From Motacilla alba alba (lineage: Eukaryota > Chordata > Aves > Passeriformes > Motacillidae): 64,000 bases of DNA. Each line of letters starts with the position of its first letter. Position 1 is the stretch's first letter. Both the position numbers and the translations under genes were made by a program. Location: positions 46,453,652 through 46,517,651 of the forward strand of contig NC_052017.1 in NCBI RefSeq assembly GCF_015832195.1, read 5' to 3'. The notes under the pieces are model-generated. The model did no database searches and was not told where the DNA came from. It worked only from the letters and a program-made list of their open reading frames with translations. Positions 13,623 to 26,700 of the stretch are shown here, piece after piece.

Positions 13623-13640
13623 AAAAAAAAAAAAAAAAAA
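13623..13640. repeat. poly(A) run, 18 nt
   Basis: Uninterrupted A18. No recognised retrocopy ends here. It could be the tail of an old, unrecognisable retroposon, or a simple homopolymer. Confidence 0.9.
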
Positions 13641-13793
13641 GCAACACTTGTGCTTTCCTCAAAATAGATACCTGATGTAAAAACCTGCCCTCTTGCTGAA
13701 AACCTTAGATCATGAAACTACCCACAAAATGTAAGTACACATGCCTACAAAAACAACAGCTCTTCAGTCAAGGCAGAGAAGAAAACATATGTC

Positions 13794-13809
13794 TTTTATA
13801 TATATAAAA
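13794..13809. repeat. 16-bp AT palindrome
   Basis: A perfect T4-(AT)n-A4 palindrome. Alternating TA sequence of this kind arises readily by slippage. No associated gene. Confidence 0.7.
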
Positions 13810-16800
13810 CCTCTTTAGTGCATCTCCTATAAATTATTTTAGCTGGTAATTCAAATTCCTGTTAAGGTCAGGCTTATAGTTATTAAGCCCTGAAAGCCTA
13901 TAAAAACAAATTACATTTTGAGGCTCCTTTCAAACTTTTCCTTAAACAAAGGGAGGTTACAGTAGCTGCTGACTTGATTCTAGTAAGATGATGTGCTGAT
14001 GTAGTTTATTGGCTGTAACCCTTTTCAATAATTTTTGTGGTAACTGAGCTGATAAGCTGCTGGCAGGGTTTTTTTCTTACAGGAAAATGATTTTTTTTTC
14101 CACCACCTGAGATACATCACAAATTTTCTCATCAGAAGAGGTTTGATCATTTTGTGTCAATTCTTGTTTTGTTATCATAAAAACATTTACATTTGTGTGC
14201 TTTTCATTTATTGCTGTATCATAGTAAAGTATTTGATTTACACATTATATACACAGTGCATACTACATTTAAAAAAATGCAACCTGAACCAAAACTGAAC
14301 GCAAAAGAACAGAAAATAGACTACATTAATAAGGTTAAAACCAACATTTCTCACCTTTTTAAGATGAAGATCTGGTTTTCTAGGTGAAATATTTCAATTC
14401 TTTCACAGAACTTTTTTTGCAATTCCTCATGAAAGTTTCCTGTAGAATGCTGTGCTTCCATTGGCTTTGTGATAGGAGTGGGAATATGCTCACTTTGAGT
14501 ACTTAAAAAAAATCACATCCTGTCATTTCATTTTTAATTTATTTCTGCTTCTTGTCACCCCATATCATTAATTTATTTTTTTTAAATTTGTGGTAACTAT
14601 TACTTGGTATTGCTGCATTTTTCCATATGAAAATTTCTTCTAATGCAGCCATTATGTAAATAAATATGTCTAAAGTATACTTTGCTATGTTACAAAAGGA
14701 AGCTTTAAAACATATGCTTCTTATAACTCTTATAAAAATTAATGAAACACTTATTCTTATACAGTGGTTTAGCTTAACTTTGAAAAACTATGTGAAAACA
14801 CTAAACTAAAATAAATGGGATTGCTGTTAATGTAAAATATCCATTTGAAATACTTTGGTATTTAAATTTAGCTCATTCAGCCTCTGGCGTATGAGTTTGG
14901 AGGTAAGCCAGCTTCTCTTAAAAATAACAGTCCTATGCAAATCCAGAACGGACCGTTTCGGGCTAAAGCTGTGCTTTTTTTGCATCAACTGTTTTTTTGT
15001 GTGAGTGAGGGGAAAAACCATCTTAAACATTAAAATCTTGGTATGGGAATGCCAACAAAAAGAAAAAAAACTACTTTTCCTGTTGATTCTGTCTGGCGTT
15101 TCTCAAATCCTGACAATTTCTCCCATGGAAGATGTAGTCTCCACTAAAATAGCTGTAATTAAGAACAGTGATTCCGTACTGGTGCTGGTCCCAGCCTGTG
15201 GTCATGGCATGGATGGATGGCAGCAAGGAGCCTGAGGCAGAGCCACCGCGGCTGCGCCCACACGACCACACCCATCACTCATGAGCTACACGCACACAGG
15301 GCTGTTCACCCAAAACACAGAGGAGGTGATGAGTCCCAGTGGCACGAAGAGATGCTTGGTTTGGGTCTCTCAGTTGAGCAGGGTCAAATAGGCAGGGGAG
15401 GGGAGTTTGGTGTGGGGACCAGGCATCAATCCTGCTCACAGTGGGTCTGTCTCCCTGGGCAAAAGGGGAGAACTGACGTGGGTGTCATGGACACATCATA
15501 AGATGTCTTGAGAAATGCCACTGCCATTCCACATTTTGGAGTGGACCTGAAGATCTACAACAGCTCTGCGTGGGACTTGTCTCTAGAGACAAGTTGAAAA
15601 TACTATGGCAGCAGTGCAGGTGATGAAGAAGCCATAGTCGTTCATTTTGGGCAAAACCACAGGGAGAAAGGTGGGAGACAGATGCCTGGCTCTCTAGTGC
15701 CAGAACTAGACATAAGAAAACTTTCTCAAGTTTATGAGTGAACAGCACTCTACACAGAGAGTCTTTGAGGCCATGTCTTTTTGGTGACTTGTCCAGCAAT
15801 CCCGCTGCACTGAGTCTGCTCTCCACCAGACCGGGCATTGCTCGAAAGAAAGGATACCTCACAAAGGTCATATCTGTGGGTGAAGCACCCTGTACAGCAT
15901 CTGTCAGGGAAACTCACTTCAGTAATGCATTTTTCTCCACTTGTGCAAAAAAGTTGGAATAAGCTCTGTATTTGTTATCTGGCAACTGCTGAAGGACCAG
16001 GTACCTAGGGAAGAATTCAGGACAAAGCACATGGAAGAGAAGCAGAGCAACACAGTTCAGCTTCCCCCACGGAAGGCAGCTCTCTGATTTTTGACTCTCA
16101 AATAAGACAGGAAGTGATGAAGCCTGATCAAAGGGCGGTTTGAACCATGTACCGCTTCCACTCGGAGCAGCCCACAGCTGCCGGCCTTTTCCAGGATCAG
16201 ATCAATATTTGGCACAGGCCACTACTGTTTGCTTTCAACTTGAGTCATTAAGAAAGACCAAAGTTTTTCAGATCATATGGACAATTCATCCAAGAAGGAA
16301 AAGTGAAAAACATGAGTATTTGCCAAATTGAGGGATATAAAAATGATACAATATTGTAGTTGTTTTACAAGAAGCAACTTTTCCAAACATTACCCAATCT
16401 TATTAGTAACAGCATTAGCCCACTTAGAAACAGCACTCTACATAAACGTTCAGGCAGATTTATTCTTGACCAGCCTGTTACTATCAAGGATACTTCCCAA
16501 ATCAATCAAACCCTCCTGTAATGGAAATATTTCATAGCAAAAATTGTCATAACTTGTAAAAAGGGAAATCCATTTCACTGCTGATATACCACATCAATAA
16601 AAAATTATGTATTTGACAAGAAGATAGATTTTTTTAAGTGGCTGGGATTATAGGGGGAGGAGTGGCAGAGGTTAATGTTATAAGATTAGAACCACTGTTT
16701 GCAACTCACCTTTTGAATGATGTATTATGGTATCCAATGAAGCAAATCTACTGTGGCTTTCATCAGTTTCTCTTTTAGTACAAACAGCAGAAGAGATGAA

Positions 16801-18376
16801 ACTCTGAATTTTTGTGTAGAAAAACATCAACAAATGAAAAAACAATTACAGCTTGCACATTTTTTTTCCCTGCTATTTTTGTTGGCGTTTTTCCTCCAGA
16901 GGGCCAGAAATACCCAAGGATCAGGTCGTGCCTTTGGGATGGGACAGCCTCTTCCTGCCTTTGCATCAGACACAGAGGGATAGGGATAACTTGTGTTCTG
17001 AAAAGCAGTTTCTTAGAAGTGTTGTGGAGACAGATTACATCTTCCCTTGTGGCAGCGTAGCTCTGGAAGCATGGATGTTGGAAGGCTGGAGGAATCTGAC
17101 TGGTAGAGGCATGCTGAAACCCAGGTCCAGCTCTTAGACAACAAGAAGCTGACCAAACCCAAGTTAGCAGTTCAAAAAAGACCTGAGACATCTCAGAGCA
17201 TCAAAAAAGTGCCATGCAGGCACAGCTGCTGCAGAAGTGAGGTACAGACTGATCTGGGAAGGGTAGCCACTGTAGGTCAGCCTGACTTGTTGCAAACACT
17301 ATCAGAAGAGGCAAAATGTGCTTCAGGATAAATAACATCCTGTTTTGATTTAGCCCTTCTTTCAGCAAAACAAGACAGATATTCATTCTGGAAGATTTGA
17401 AACTGCTGTCAAAGTGCACAGATCATCTGCCTGGGATTTGCCTAGCTTTTCCCAGCTCCTTTCATGGTAAGGCTAAAGGGGAAAGGCTGCATATGTATGG
17501 TTACCTCTGGTGGTGGGGCTTGCCTGGCCTGTTGCTCATCTTCCTGTGTTCTTCAGAAGGAACAGGATGGCAGACATGTGCCAGGCCAGATGGGTAAGGA
17601 TAACACACCCTCTGCAGGCAGTGGTGGTGGGAAGGAGGACAAGGTTCACATGGAAGGGGAACAGAACCACCAAACAAGTCCCGGTTCCTCCAATATCCCG
17701 CAAATCAGATAACAAAGTCCTGCTTCAGTGCTGGGCACAAAGAGGAGTGGAGGGACCCAGGCATGGAGGCCAGCTGTGCAGCACCCCTCCTGCCTGGGGA
17801 CAATGATACAGCTATAAGTAATTCGCAAATGGTATAGGGACAGATTTCCCTAAAGTATCAGTCCCACAACAAACTTATCATGTTGCATCTTTTAAATTTA
17901 GGCCTTCCCTGCTTCTAGTTTTCCCCACAGCTATCCTTCTCCCTGCTTGCCTCCCAGCAGATCCTGTGTTTGTCGTATCTCAGCACAGCGTTTGTCCTGC
18001 CTCAGCAAGAGCATGCAGTCAGTCCAATGTCTACATCAAGGGCAGCCTGGCATGTGGCAGGCTCTTCTCCAGCCCTGGCACTGCCTGCTTGGCCCGTGCA
18101 GGAGGCCTTGGAGATGTCAGGTACAACATCCCACAGATGGCTAGGAGACCCAAACATAAAATGAGCCGCTCTAAAAATAGGAAAATAAAAAGCTCAATAT
18201 GTTCAAATATGCGCAAATGAGACTGGACCCAGCCCTAAGCAATGCCAGCTTTTGGCTGGGGGCCTGTCTTGCTGAGAGCTTGGCTGAGAGGAGCATTCCT
18301 GAGTACTTTAGAAATGAAAAGAGTGACATAAAAGTCTCATCTCTTTGACGGAGAAGCAAAGCTGCGTGGTAAACAG

Positions 18377-18500
18377 CCAGGTTGGATTGAGTTTTGGGCA
18401 ATCTGGTCTGGTGGAAGGTGTCCCCACCCATGGCAGAGGGGGTTGGATCAAAGTGATCTGCGAGGTCCCTTCCAACCCAAACCATTCTGTGATTCTATGA
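18377..18500 (+). mobile_element. CR1 LINE 3' end
   Basis: The terminal 120 bp or so of a CR1 element in sense orientation. It matches the end of avian CR1: CCAGGTTGGATTGAG, then CTGGTCTGGTGGAAGGTGTC, CCCATGGCAGAGGGGGTTGG and GGTCCCTTCCAACCCAAAC. It finishes with two copies of the diagnostic ATTCTRTG octamer (18483-18498). Only the 3' untranslated tail remains, which is typical of severe 5' truncation during insertion. This octamer ending is the best single clue that the host is avian. Confidence 0.95.
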
Positions 18501-21500
18501 AAAACTCTCCCACAGGCCTTGCATGGCGATGTAGAAGTGGCTTTTCCATTATCTGGCAAAGGTTGCCTGTAGCCCCATTCAGTGCATGTGGGCATGTCTC
18601 TAAAAAAGGAGTAGCAGAGCAGTGCTTTGTATCCTCTCTGGCTGGCAGAGAAGGACAAGGGAAGAGAGGCCAGCACAAAGTTACAGATATGAAGTTAAGG
18701 ACAAGCAGGGTGGCTGTGAAACACTATTAATAATTTCATGTCAATCCACAGAAATAATTTGCCATATAAAATAATTTTTAACCTATAAAATTATCTATTC
18801 CCATGAATTCCCTCCTAAAAGCCTATGTTTTCTTATATCTTTCTATCAGCAACAATTGAAATTCACATATCTGTTCCCATAATAGAAGTTTCAATAAAAC
18901 TTTTTTTTTACTGGCTTTTTTAAACCTCTATGTAGTCCCATAACTGGAGAGTTAATTCAGATGAAAACTGTGGCAAAACTGAGTATTATGGAGAAGTACT
19001 TGCTACAGAAAGAGATAATTTTAATTTGGCTCTTCCATGATTACAGAAAAAGCGAGAAATCTGCAGCACATCCTCTCACAGTTCTTTGCTCTCCCCAGCT
19101 TTTCTAATTTTCATTCACTCCTAAGGTTAAAAAGCAATTTGTGGGAGGATAAAAAAACAAAACAACAAACCACATGCACACATACAAATTCACCCAGAAA
19201 AATGAATGTAAAAACAGGCTTCTCCCATACAAGATAAAAAATGCAATTTTTTTTTCAGCAGGACTCTCCCTGGAGCTGAAAGTAGGGCACGATTGCCCCC
19301 ACACACAGCACAGCAATCCACCCTACATTTAATACTTGCTGGATGTCTCCCCATTCACTTTAGGACCTCAGTTCTTTGGTGGTCTTCTGTTTTGACATCT
19401 GCTTACCCTTATCTCTAATCAGTTTTGCTGATAGACATTTCCCCTGAGAGGGGAGACGCTGCCTAATAGATTTTTTTTTAAACCAACTACTACTACTTAG
19501 TAGTCATGAAATTATCTTTGTGGCCTGCAAGGGTGAGAGACACTGTTCCTAACATTCCCATACAAACAGCTAAGTCTCACTCAACTTTATCTGATTTGCT
19601 CTATTTTGCTCTTTATTCTCTCATAACATAATGACATAATGACCACAATATGTTTTTGTTAAACCTGCAATTAGGCACAATATCCCAAGGCACCAAATGA
19701 TCATGGAATGCATTGTAAGTAATTGTTAAATGACATGGTAATTTACTACAGCTTGTATCAGAGTTACACTGTCTGCCTGAGCAAGGAACTAAACTTGGAA
19801 CATGCAAAGGAGCAGTTGTACTCAATATACAGATGATGCAGAACCCTTCAGAAGAAAGCATCACACATCAAAGTGCAAGGTGTTACAGAAAGAGAAATGG
19901 GTGAAGCATTTTGCCCTCGGCTGATACAGGTGCTTACTAGAATATGTAGCAGCCCACATTTTGCCCTGATGATTATGCAAAAGAAGGTGCCTCTCCATGA
20001 GATATGAATGCCATAGCACCCCATAACAAGGCCTGACTTCTTTTTATTTAGCAATAGTACATTGAAGTTCCAGCTAGACATGTGGTGTGTATGACAGGCA
20101 AAATGTAAAACAAAAAGTGGTCCCAAGACCTCCCAATGTCTTAGAAACCAAAATGTTAACAGAGTACTAGAAAGTATATTGTGAAAAAATTATTGTAGGT
20201 TATTGTAAAAGATGCTTGAGAAAATCCCCAACAGACTTCTTGTCATTGATTTTAATAAAGGAAAAGAAACCACACACATATGAAGAACGGAGTCCTAGGT
20301 GATTTCAATTTTAACTTTCAGTGGGAGTGGGATAGTAAGGAATGTCTGCATCTGGGTTTTAAGTGGTAGACTTTCTTTAAAAAAATCTATTTTTTTTCTA
20401 GGTCTACCAAATGTAATTTTTATTGAATTTCCTTCTTCTGGTTTGTTTTTTATTCTATTTCTGTGAAAATAAAGAGCACACACTTGCAAAAACATGTCTG
20501 AGTCCAGACGGTCAGTGCAGGAAATTCCTGCAGTTCTGGTGAAAACTGTGACTGGAGGAACAAGGGGGGCAGATACTCAGCACCTCTGCTGAAGGATGAG
20601 CTATAACATGAATCCAAGAGACACCTGGCTGTTTTGGGGCTGTCCTGCCATCCATGAGCACACAGACAGGTCAGCCTGCCAGTTGGCAAGAGCTCAGGTA
20701 TGGTGATGAGGGCTTTTTCCCAATGGCTCAGGTGAACACAAAAGTACTGTGCTGGGAAAGGGAACACCCTAGCAAATGGGGAGTAACCTGAAGTTAGGCT
20801 TTAAAGCAGCACTGATGCAGGAATTTGTAGGAATCTGGAGCCCGCAGTTCCAATGTTTCAGTATAACTTTTTACTAAAGAATCCTACAAGTCTAAAAACT
20901 GATTATAAAATCACACATCTATATTCACAGCTCAAGCAAAGTCCAATGTGGACCCACACAGCATCCCCCACATGAGTCAGACTGCTCCTTTCCCTGGAAT
21001 GGGTAATGACTCTATGCCTTGCTAACTATGGTTTATAAGCTTGGGTGATTTAAGTAAGTAAATACAGCAAAGCCAGGAATGCAAAGTCTGTGCTAGACAT
21101 TCGTGTTTTGATGGCTCCTCATCTCTGGGCCTTATCTACAGTCTTACCCCAAGCAGCTGGCAAGCACTGTCTCCAAAGTGCTGATGTCTCTGTGCAGTTG
21201 TGGATAGGGAAATAATATCAGATCTGCTCCTGGGAAAACGCTATGCAGAGCCCCAAATCATGCAGCCAGTTTTCTTGTCACTCCTCACAAAGCAGTGATC
21301 TCATCCTTGCTGCCTCCAAATTTTCAATCTCCAGTGTAGGAGACAGAGGCAGCAAGGGACAAGAGGAGAGGGAGAGGGAAGCTAAGAAAATAAAGATCCC
21401 ATTGTTAGAGTTCTCTTATTTGTGTGAATATTTGCCAAGACAACAAGATTGGGTCTGATGACATGAACTAAAGGGTCAGTGGGGAGCTGTGCAAGAATGC

Positions 21501-22539
21501 CTGAACTCCTTGTGCTCATGATCCTTAGGAAAAAAGCAACTTCCAGATGTGAGTGAGCCTTCCTTCAGCCATCCAGTCCCCTAAGTATATCAGATTATAC
21601 AGCCTGCACCTATTTGCATGGCTGAGCAATTGCAACATTTGCCTTGGAGGGAGAACTGTGTTGAAATCCTAGATGCAGCCACCAAACCACTTCAGGTGTG
21701 TTGGTAATGAATTAGAGTTAAATTATACTTCAGCAGCATGGTCATAAAAGACAGGATATATCCAGGATACACCCTTAAGACAAGGTTGGAAATTAACTGC
21801 AAAAGCCCAGGGCTGTGGCATGAACCCTATGCAGAGATCAGGATTCTCTGTCTAAAAGCAAAACCAAGACTGAAATATTCAGGTACTATTACCTGTTGTC
21901 AAAAGGTCACAAAAAAAAAAAAAAATTGTCATGTGCAAGCCCCGTGTCAGGCATGAGTAACTCTCTTCTACACCATCACCATTTATTTGGAATCCAGTTC
22001 AGTTTATACCCTCTGAGGATCTACCCACTCCCACATCCATCCATCTGTGTCTCACCAAAAGCTGCCAGGGGATCTTTGCACTGAGGGGCTGATAGGATGG
22101 ACTAACAGAACAGATACAGCACCTGCAAAACCAACACCACAGTTGCACCCAGGAGGGAAAACCCAGCTCTTTTTCCAACTAAGCTGGCTGCATTCTGGGT
22201 TTACAGTGGACTGCTGACACTTAGCCATTAAGTTTAAAACAACTCTGAAACTTACAGAGTCTCAGAATCACTCATCCCTGCACAGTTGGCAGTAGGGTGC
22301 ATCTGCCTTGGTGTGACTGGCAGATGGAGAGCAGTGCTCCACTCAGGCCTCTTAAAGCCTCACCTTGTCCTCTGCAAAATGATTCACCTCGTGCTTCGGC
22401 TGGGCAGTGCAGTTTCATTGCCCAAGACTCAGCCAAAAAGTGAAAAAACAGTTCTACTCATAAGCATAATTTAGTGAAGGGGAAAAGTGTTGGATTCTTT
22501 GTTTGTTCCTGGGTTGTTGGGTTTTTCTGTGGTAAAGCA
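18501..22539. other. Non-coding stretch, no gene recognised
   Basis: Unique sequence with no interspersed repeat I recognise and no credible coding frame (longest about 105 codons, 20450-20767 on the minus strand). Short homopolymers occur (for example the A run near 21911-21925). Confidence 0.6.
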
Positions 22540-22980
22540 TTTTTCCACAAGCCGCTTTGCAGCAGGTGTCTATGACTCTGCAGTGGATAAGCAGCTCTGG
22601 GTCCGAGCCACCACCTTTCTGCTCAGCCCAACACCTCCTCGTTTTCTCAGCGTGATTAAATGAGTGCTTTTGAAGGCTATAAGCAGTTGCTAATTCGGGG
22701 TTGGTCTGGTAATAGTCCGGTGGGTCTGAATTTCCAGCGTCTGTGAAGCCAAACTGACGGTTAACTTGTATTCCCAGTTTTCCACTCCTCCTCTCCTCAG
22801 CAACTTTTTCCAAAGACTGCTTCTAGCTGACTTTCCCCCCTCTTCCCCCCCCCCCCCCCCCCCCCCGCCTCCCGCTCCCGCCCTTTATTTTTTTAAATCG
22901 ACCTGGTCTTTGTTGTACTAATTAGATTATCTCTGCCTGAGGGACCCGGAGAGCAGCCCCAACGGAGCACAGCCTGGAAA
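22540..22980. promoter_or_regulatory. CpG-enriched segment, candidate promoter or enhancer
   Basis: About 14 CpG fall in 440 bp, one of the highest local densities in the window. The segment includes a GC-box-like CCCGCCTCCCGCTCCCGCCC stretch right after the 22-C run, then an AT-rich TTTATTTTTTT stretch and a palindromic CTAATTAG homeodomain-type site at 22918-22925. A 119-codon frame on the minus strand (22813-22454) overlaps it but resembles no known family. Possibilities are a weak CpG-island promoter of an unannotated transcript, or the core of a conserved enhancer. I cannot separate the two from sequence alone. Confidence 0.4.
22845..22866. repeat. poly(C) run, 22 nt
   Basis: An uninterrupted run of 22 C (G on the minus strand), preceded by another C6 block. 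Such a run can form a G-quadruplex on one strand and an i-motif on the other, and is prone to length error in sequencing, so its exact length is uncertain. Confidence 0.95.
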
Positions 22981-23700
22981 GACAGGACACATAATCCCTG
23001 TTATCAAGGGGGCTGTCATTTGGCATGTAGATCAACTAATTCTTTCAATACCATGGGAGCAATTGTACATCTTAATATTGATTTTCCCCCCCAAGATATG
23101 ATCTCCTGCATTCCTACATCAGTCTCGCTTGCCCTGGCTAAAAGGCTCCATTTATTACGAGGCAACACAACGGGTGCACACACCCCTGCCAGCTTTTTGG
23201 ATTTACAAATGAGAAGGTGCTTTGCGGGAGGGTAAGAGAGCGAGCAAACACTGACGAGGCTAACTGAAGTTAACACAACAACTTCAGGAAGCGACGGGGA
23301 ATAAACCGAACCTGCTGCACTTTCACTTTGCATTATGAAGTAATTAATTCAGAGCTGACTGACATCAAAGGCTGAAGGCCAGTCATGGGAAGGGGCATTA
23401 GCAATAAATCATGTGCTAAAAGCAGTAATGCTTTGAGTCAAGCCACGTTGCCACCGTTCAGCAACCAGCCTGTTAAATAAGTTTCTGCTTGTTTCTCTTG
23501 TTCTTCCTTTCCACCCACCTCAGTATTAATTTCAAGAGATGCTATTCATGTTTTGTGCTCCATACAAATTGCCTACAGCTAATTGCAGAAAGGAAAAACA
23601 CAACGATGGACTGACCTTCACCCGAGATTTCAAAATGCTTTAAATGCTAATCAACAAATCAACTTGCACTGACACAGACACTCCTCCCTCTGCCCCCCCT
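22981..23700. promoter_or_regulatory. Candidate conserved non-coding regulatory block
   Basis: This block looks like vertebrate conserved enhancer sequence. It has balanced composition, no simple repeats, retained CpG (about nine at 23130-23310) and many transcription-factor-like words. These include TAATTAATT at 23341-23349, a TCF/LEF-type CATCAAAGG around 23363-23371, GCAATAAATCATG near 23401, and ATGCTAATCAACAAATCAACTTG near 23645. No coding frame of note. The family of such elements (developmental enhancers in gene deserts) is well known. That this is one is inference, not shown. Confidence 0.4.
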
Positions 23701-26700
23701 CTTTATCATGATGCCTCTTTCAAGGAAAGATATTGGTAATGGGATTCTCAAAGTATTTATTTATTTCTGTCAGTCTGGAAGACTTTTTCTGTTTACACAC
23801 CAGAAAATCTCTTAGCTTTAGGTGTTCTACATTACCTGTCTAGAAATGTACATCACTAGATAGGCTAAGTTCATTTGCTTGCATACAACCTTTTTTTTGG
23901 TACAAAACTAGATTTATATCATGACTCTTAAAAAGCAGGTTTGAATGATATAATTGTTTTTTTTATGCTCAGCTAAACTTATGTTAGAATCAAAAAGGAA
24001 AGAAATAATTTCCAAGCTAAGGAAGAGGGAAAAATCCCTTCAGTGACACCATCTAAGCAGGTCTCCTGACCTAGACCAGCTGAGGACTATTTTAGCTTTA
24101 ACAAACAGCCTGTAGAGCCTGATGTTGGCACCTGTTAATACCATCCACAGAGCTGAATAGATTTTACTGCCAGGCAGGAAACTTTATCCACAGCACTGGG
24201 ATCATGTCCTTTTCTTCCAAAGTGTCATAGGATCTCTCACTTCCTCCTGGACAGTCACCAGAGCCAGGAAAAATAGGACCTGGGTCCAGTGTCTCAGCTG
24301 AAAGCAGTCCTCCAGCAGTGCAGAGCTTCCTGTAGAGCCTGTTCAGCTCTGCCAGCATCAAAGACAAATACACGTTGTGGTTTGAGGACCACTCTCCAAG
24401 GACTCCCCCTTGCCTCAGTTACCTCCTCTCCCCTCCCTATGAGCCTTTCCATTCCTTCTTCCCAAGTGCCTGACTTTTCCAGCTAAATGTTGGCTTTTTT
24501 TTCCCAGACTGCAAAGATTCAAACATCTAAATCATATTCAACATGTGATGAACACATGGATCTCTATAAAAAGATGTATATGATAAAAAAATCACAGACA
24601 TTTCTACTTGTGTGATACAGAAGGGTGATAAATCAAGAAAACACTTTATGTCCACCATCATGGTCCACAGATACCCACAAAACACCACTTCATAAAACAG
24701 TGTAATTCCTTCAAAAACCAGTTCTTGACTGGATCCTCAATGGGGAAAGAAAAATCTTGGCAAATGAAATTTAAGAGTACCTAACTCACCCGGCCCTTCT
24801 GGTTGGCAGTGTGTTGGGGGTATGGTCCTGTTCCTTTCATCTGAAAGATGTTAGGTATCCCTGTGGCTATGGCAGTGCATGGAAGTGTTAGCAATGCAAC
24901 AGCGCCCTGCAACATTAGAGCACAACAGATACACCAGGCAAAATAGAGGTTCCCAAAAGAACTTCCAAAAGCAGGGCAAGAGCAAGAAGTAATCCTGATG
25001 GAAGAGGAAGAGGTTAAACATGCTGGATAATGTGACTGGAGAAAAAATGGGGAAGGAAAGTAAGAAAGGTCAAGAAAAGTGAGGGCTTGTACTGTCTCCC
25101 CACAACATTACCTCTGAGATCTCTGGTGTTGTTGGCTCCTTCCCCTATCCCAAACCACAGAAAACAGCACTGACGATAAACAACTTCCACAAACTGTTAA
25201 TTTCTCCCAATTGCCTGAGCAGAAGGATGGAAAGTACTTTATATATCACAGCAGAAACTCAGTAACAATATTGAACAAAAAGCATCATTTTCAAAAGGGA
25301 TTTCAGGCAAACAAGCTCTGTGACTGAAGAGTGGTCCTAATCAGTGGCTAACATTTCACCCAGGAGGAACAAGAAAAGGCAACGTAATGGAAGAGGGACC
25401 TTTCTGTCTTTTTCAATGCACGGCCACAGCCTCATTCATTACAGATTCCAAAAAGGAGATGGAAATTCACAGGCATTACTGATGGATCAAAGTGCATGGG
25501 GTTTTCTGGGAGCCAGTGTGTTAGGAAGTTGCAGTCCTGCAAACACTGGGACAAAAGAGAGCTGACTTTCGAAAGTTTGCATCTTGCAGTGAAATTTTTT
25601 GGTGTTTAATACACAGAAAGTGTTGATTGAAATGGTTCTTAAAGCCAGGGATATGTGCACTTTCAAAAACTCTAGTGTTTAGGATGCATTGACTTTTCCT
25701 CAGCTGGGGCATGAATAGCTTGTCTATCCTCTAACCAGATATTTACTGCCATGAAACCTATGAGGATTAAACATCTCTGAACTGTTTATTTCCTGATGTC
25801 CATTGATTTTAAAAACTATTTTTGGGACAGAGGTAGCCATACACACAGACTATGCAATATGCACCATGAGACTCCATGTACCATTCCTCCTTTGGGATTT
25901 GGACTTAAATGGGTTTTGCATAAGGAAGCACAGCAGCAGCTGAGGAAGATTTTCAAATTTCTTCAAGCTTGTTGTATGTTGGAAACTCATCCCATGCAGA
26001 CATCTGGGATATTTTCAAAAAAATTTTAAAAGCCAAAAATCACTGTGAGACTTGAGAATCTGAAGTCCATAAACTCTGTTCTTATGATGGCAGGATCTTG
26101 CTGTGCCTTTACTCTGGGTCTCAAGTCTGCCCAATTTGTGCATAGTTAGAGAATTTCTGCAGCACAAGGCAGAGGTGTCCACCTATTTGGACACTCCACA
26201 GAGTGCAGGGGATCTCACTGCCCTGGAAGCAATGTGTATCTGCAGGTGCAATGCTGTGCCTCACTAATTAGGGCTTGTAAGAGGAGGATGAATAATTATC
26301 CCAGTCTCTCATCGTGGTAAAGGGTCACTTGGGGACCTTTGCGTTGCACTCCATGGGACTGCACATATACACCCAAAGTTTCTTTGGAAGAGCTCTTCTC
26401 CCCACCACAGCACCTGGTGCCCAGAGCTGGGCAAAGTGCCAGGGAAGGTCCCTGGAGAGCTGCAGGGAAAGACAGCTCTGCATTATGCCTGCCAAGTCTG
26501 CGGTCCTCGTGCAGATCTGCCAAGGAGGGAAAACCTGAGGAAATACATAACGGCACATTCTTCAGCATCGTCTTTCCCCTCCTGGGCTTGCACCTACCAT
26601 GGCCCAGTGCCACACAGCCATCTGGGGTGGGGGAAAACTGCACTGCACCTTTTGTGGGATTGTGTGCCTTAATGCCCTCCATTCTCTTTGCCACAGCCCA

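Larger units (their letters stand above)
10485..18376. other. Non-coding stretch, no gene recognised
   Basis: Unique sequence with short A/T homopolymers (for example 13623-13640) and a short TA palindrome at 13794-13809. Frames up to 138 codons occur but overlap on opposite strands (for example 16753-17191), have no family resemblance and no splice context. The part from about 17.4 to 18.3 kb is more GC-rich and therefore has more chance frames. A perfect MEF2-type site (CTAAAAATAG) lies at 18171-18180. Confidence 0.55.

Noticed and set aside
16753..17191. Stacked frames on both strands (up to 138 codons)
   Set aside because: Multiple mutually overlapping frames with no known protein resemblance point to chance.
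19486..19505. CTACTACTTAGTAGT-like near-palindrome
   Set aside because: The arms do not pair at the centre. It is a short imperfect triplet repeat.
22845..22866. C run as a sign of an assembly gap or vector junction
   Set aside because: Sequence on both sides is coherent native DNA with no linker or N bases. A natural homopolymer is the simpler reading.
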